DNA of 13,356 nucleotides from an uncultured Gemmatimonadota bacterium (GTDB lineage: Bacteria > Gemmatimonadota > Gemmatimonadetes > Gemmatimonadales > Gemmatimonadaceae), in assembly GCA_946480295.1 (NCBI GenBank), contig CAMLIT010000120.1, forward strand, positions 1 through 13,356, written 5' to 3'. How positions within the stretch are numbered: position 1 is the stretch's first letter; each line of letters begins with the position of its first letter. A program made the position numbers and the translations under genes. Shown here piece by piece: positions 12,477-13,356 of this stretch. The notes below the pieces were generated by a model. That model saw only the letters and a list, made by a program, of their open reading frames with translations, ran no database searches and was not told the origin of the DNA.

Positions 12477-13356
12477 ATGTCCTTCGTCTCCGATTTTGCC
12501 ACCAAGGAGTTCCTGTCCCCACGCTACGGTGTTCGGACAGAACGCAGCGCAAGAACTGGTCGAGATGTCTTGCTCCTCGATCACCCGGCCGTGCTTGCTC
12601 GATTCATTGCCTTCGTGAAAGCGCGTGTGGCCGCGTGGGATGGCGAGGTATATCTGCGAGGCCAGACGGAGGAGTTTCCCGGGATGGTGCCCGCTCTCTT
12701 CCGTATGGACGAGGTGCACCACTGCGCCGCGACGGAAGCCTACACAACGATGCTCGACATGGTCCCGCGACACCTCGTCTACAGGCGCTTCGATCGGGAC
12801 AATATCGGCTCCGTCCTGCAGCACTACGGCATTCGAACGCCTTGGCTGGACGTCGTCGATAACATCTGGACCGCCTTGTGGTTCGCAACAAACGAGCACG
12901 TTCAGGGCGTGGATGACCAAGCATTCTATCGTCGTTCGACCAGGCCGTTCGGCTGGATCTTTCTGATCATGACCGCAACGCCTGATCAGCGTCGACTGAG
13001 GGTTGTCGATCTACGGAAGCAACACTCCTCGGAGATAGTCCGCATCCAGGTGCAACACGGCCTATCGCTCGCCAGTCAGGACGATTACGACATCATCACG
13101 ACCCGGGACTACGGAGATTTTGTGGCCGCGTGCGTTCGCATTCCGAACACGCGGCGTTTCCGTCCGGCTGGTTCACTTGGGAATGCGTCCTTCTTCTTTC
13201 CCGCCGAACCGCTCGATCCAAGCTATCGGATACTTCTCGAGTCGAATGTCAATGCAGTGGTCGAGTCCGCAGAGCGAGACCATCATCTTCATGCGTGCGC
13301 GCTAGGTCGTGTGGTACGGTATCGGTATCGTGCGCCGCGCGATCTTCCAGCGAACG
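12477..13356 (+). CDS. FRG-domain protein, N-terminal 293 residues (gene runs off the right edge)
   Basis: ATG at 12477 with GGAG at 12466-12469 starts a frame that stays open to the end of the window. Visible hallmarks of the FRG domain (PF08867, named for its F/Y-R-G motif): YLRGQ (59-63), MVPALFR (70-76), the core LQHYGIRTPWLDVVDN (114-129) then WTALWFA (131-137), and RIQVQHGLSL (189-198), matching the usual RGQ, P-x-L-x-R, QHYG-LPTR-LLDWT, ALxFA and QxG blocks. Residues after about 215 (RIPNTRRFRPAG, SFFFPAEPLD) may close the domain. The canonical TRLLD is TPWLD here. There is no signal peptide or membrane segment. The biochemical function of FRG domains is not settled to my knowledge; they often occur as scattered accessory genes. 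Base composition differs: hand counts give 34/60 (12901-12960) and 36/60 (13021-13080) G+C against 42/60 in the ATPase gene (11041-11100), suggesting horizontal acquisition. Confidence 0.85.
   Translation, partial: MSFVSDFATKEFLSPRYGVRTERSARTGRDVLLLDHPAVLARFIAFVKARVAAWDGEVYLRGQTEEFPGMVPALFRMDEVHHCAATEAYTTMLDMVPRHLVYRRFDRDNIGSVLQHYGIRTPWLDVVDNIWTALWFATNEHVQGVDDQAFYRRSTRPFGWIFLIMTATPDQRRLRVVDLRKQHSSEIVRIQVQHGLSLASQDDYDIITTRDYGDFVAACVRIPNTRRFRPAGSLGNASFFFPAEPLDPSYRILLESNVNAVVESAERDHHLHACALGRVVRYRYRAPRDLPAN

Noticed and set aside
12375..12920. Minus-strand open frame of 181 codons over the FRG gene
   Set aside because: The plus-strand frame is open to the window end, has a ribosome site and shows conserved FRG motifs. 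The antisense frame has none.
1..13356. CRISPR arrays, tRNA/rRNA genes, toxin-antitoxin pairs, transposases
   Set aside because: I looked for regularly spaced direct repeats, tRNA-like cloverleaf ends and recognisable transposase or toxin motifs on both strands by eye and saw none.

Overview
This is a very GC-rich, densely coded chromosomal window. Three features point to a Gemmatimonadota-like soil bacterium: an exported dipeptidyl-peptidase IV-type S9 peptidase, several lipoproteins with clear lipoboxes, and a palindromic repeat of the GTCATCCTGAGCG type. The lineage is an inference from style and composition, since no rRNA or other marker gene is present. I see no CRISPR array, tRNA, transposase or integrase.

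Layout. (1) Bases 1-1540, minus strand: N-terminal two thirds of a DPP-IV-like peptidase whose catalytic domain lies off the left edge. (2) 1661-3776, plus strand: a TauE/SafE-type membrane permease and a proline racemase/hydroxyproline epimerase family enzyme, separated by a repeat-rich gap. (3) 3895-4591: three very small genes (a Gly-rich two-helix membrane protein, a charged soluble protein and a possibly frameshifted charged micro-ORF). (4) 4581-5282, minus strand: a serine esterase of the alpha/beta-hydrolase fold. (5) 5391-7030, plus strand: msrA overlapping by four bases a lipoprotein version of formamidase/acetamidase, followed by a long palindromic repeat (7039-7110). (6) 8112-7137, minus strand: a two-gene unit of a single-helix membrane protein and a PRC-barrel stress-type protein. 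(7) 8389-12142, plus strand: a complete ribose/galactose-type sugar ABC importer (permease, lipoprotein binding protein, double-domain ATPase) with a promoter and operator-like palindrome in front and a strong terminator behind. (8) 12143-12476: a gene-free, hairpin-rich stretch. (9) 12477-13356, plus strand: the first 293 residues of an FRG-domain protein that runs off the right edge and is visibly less GC-rich than the rest.

How it may work together. The left half may concern use of proline-rich peptides: DPP-IV-type enzymes release Xaa-Pro dipeptides and the racemase family acts on proline or hydroxyproline; the link is contextual. The middle carries stress and repair functions. The sugar importer is a self-contained uptake operon without its catabolic enzymes. 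The right edge looks like the start of an accessory segment. The FRG protein and its structured upstream region are the best candidates for something not yet described, but the window ends before its partners, if any, can be seen.
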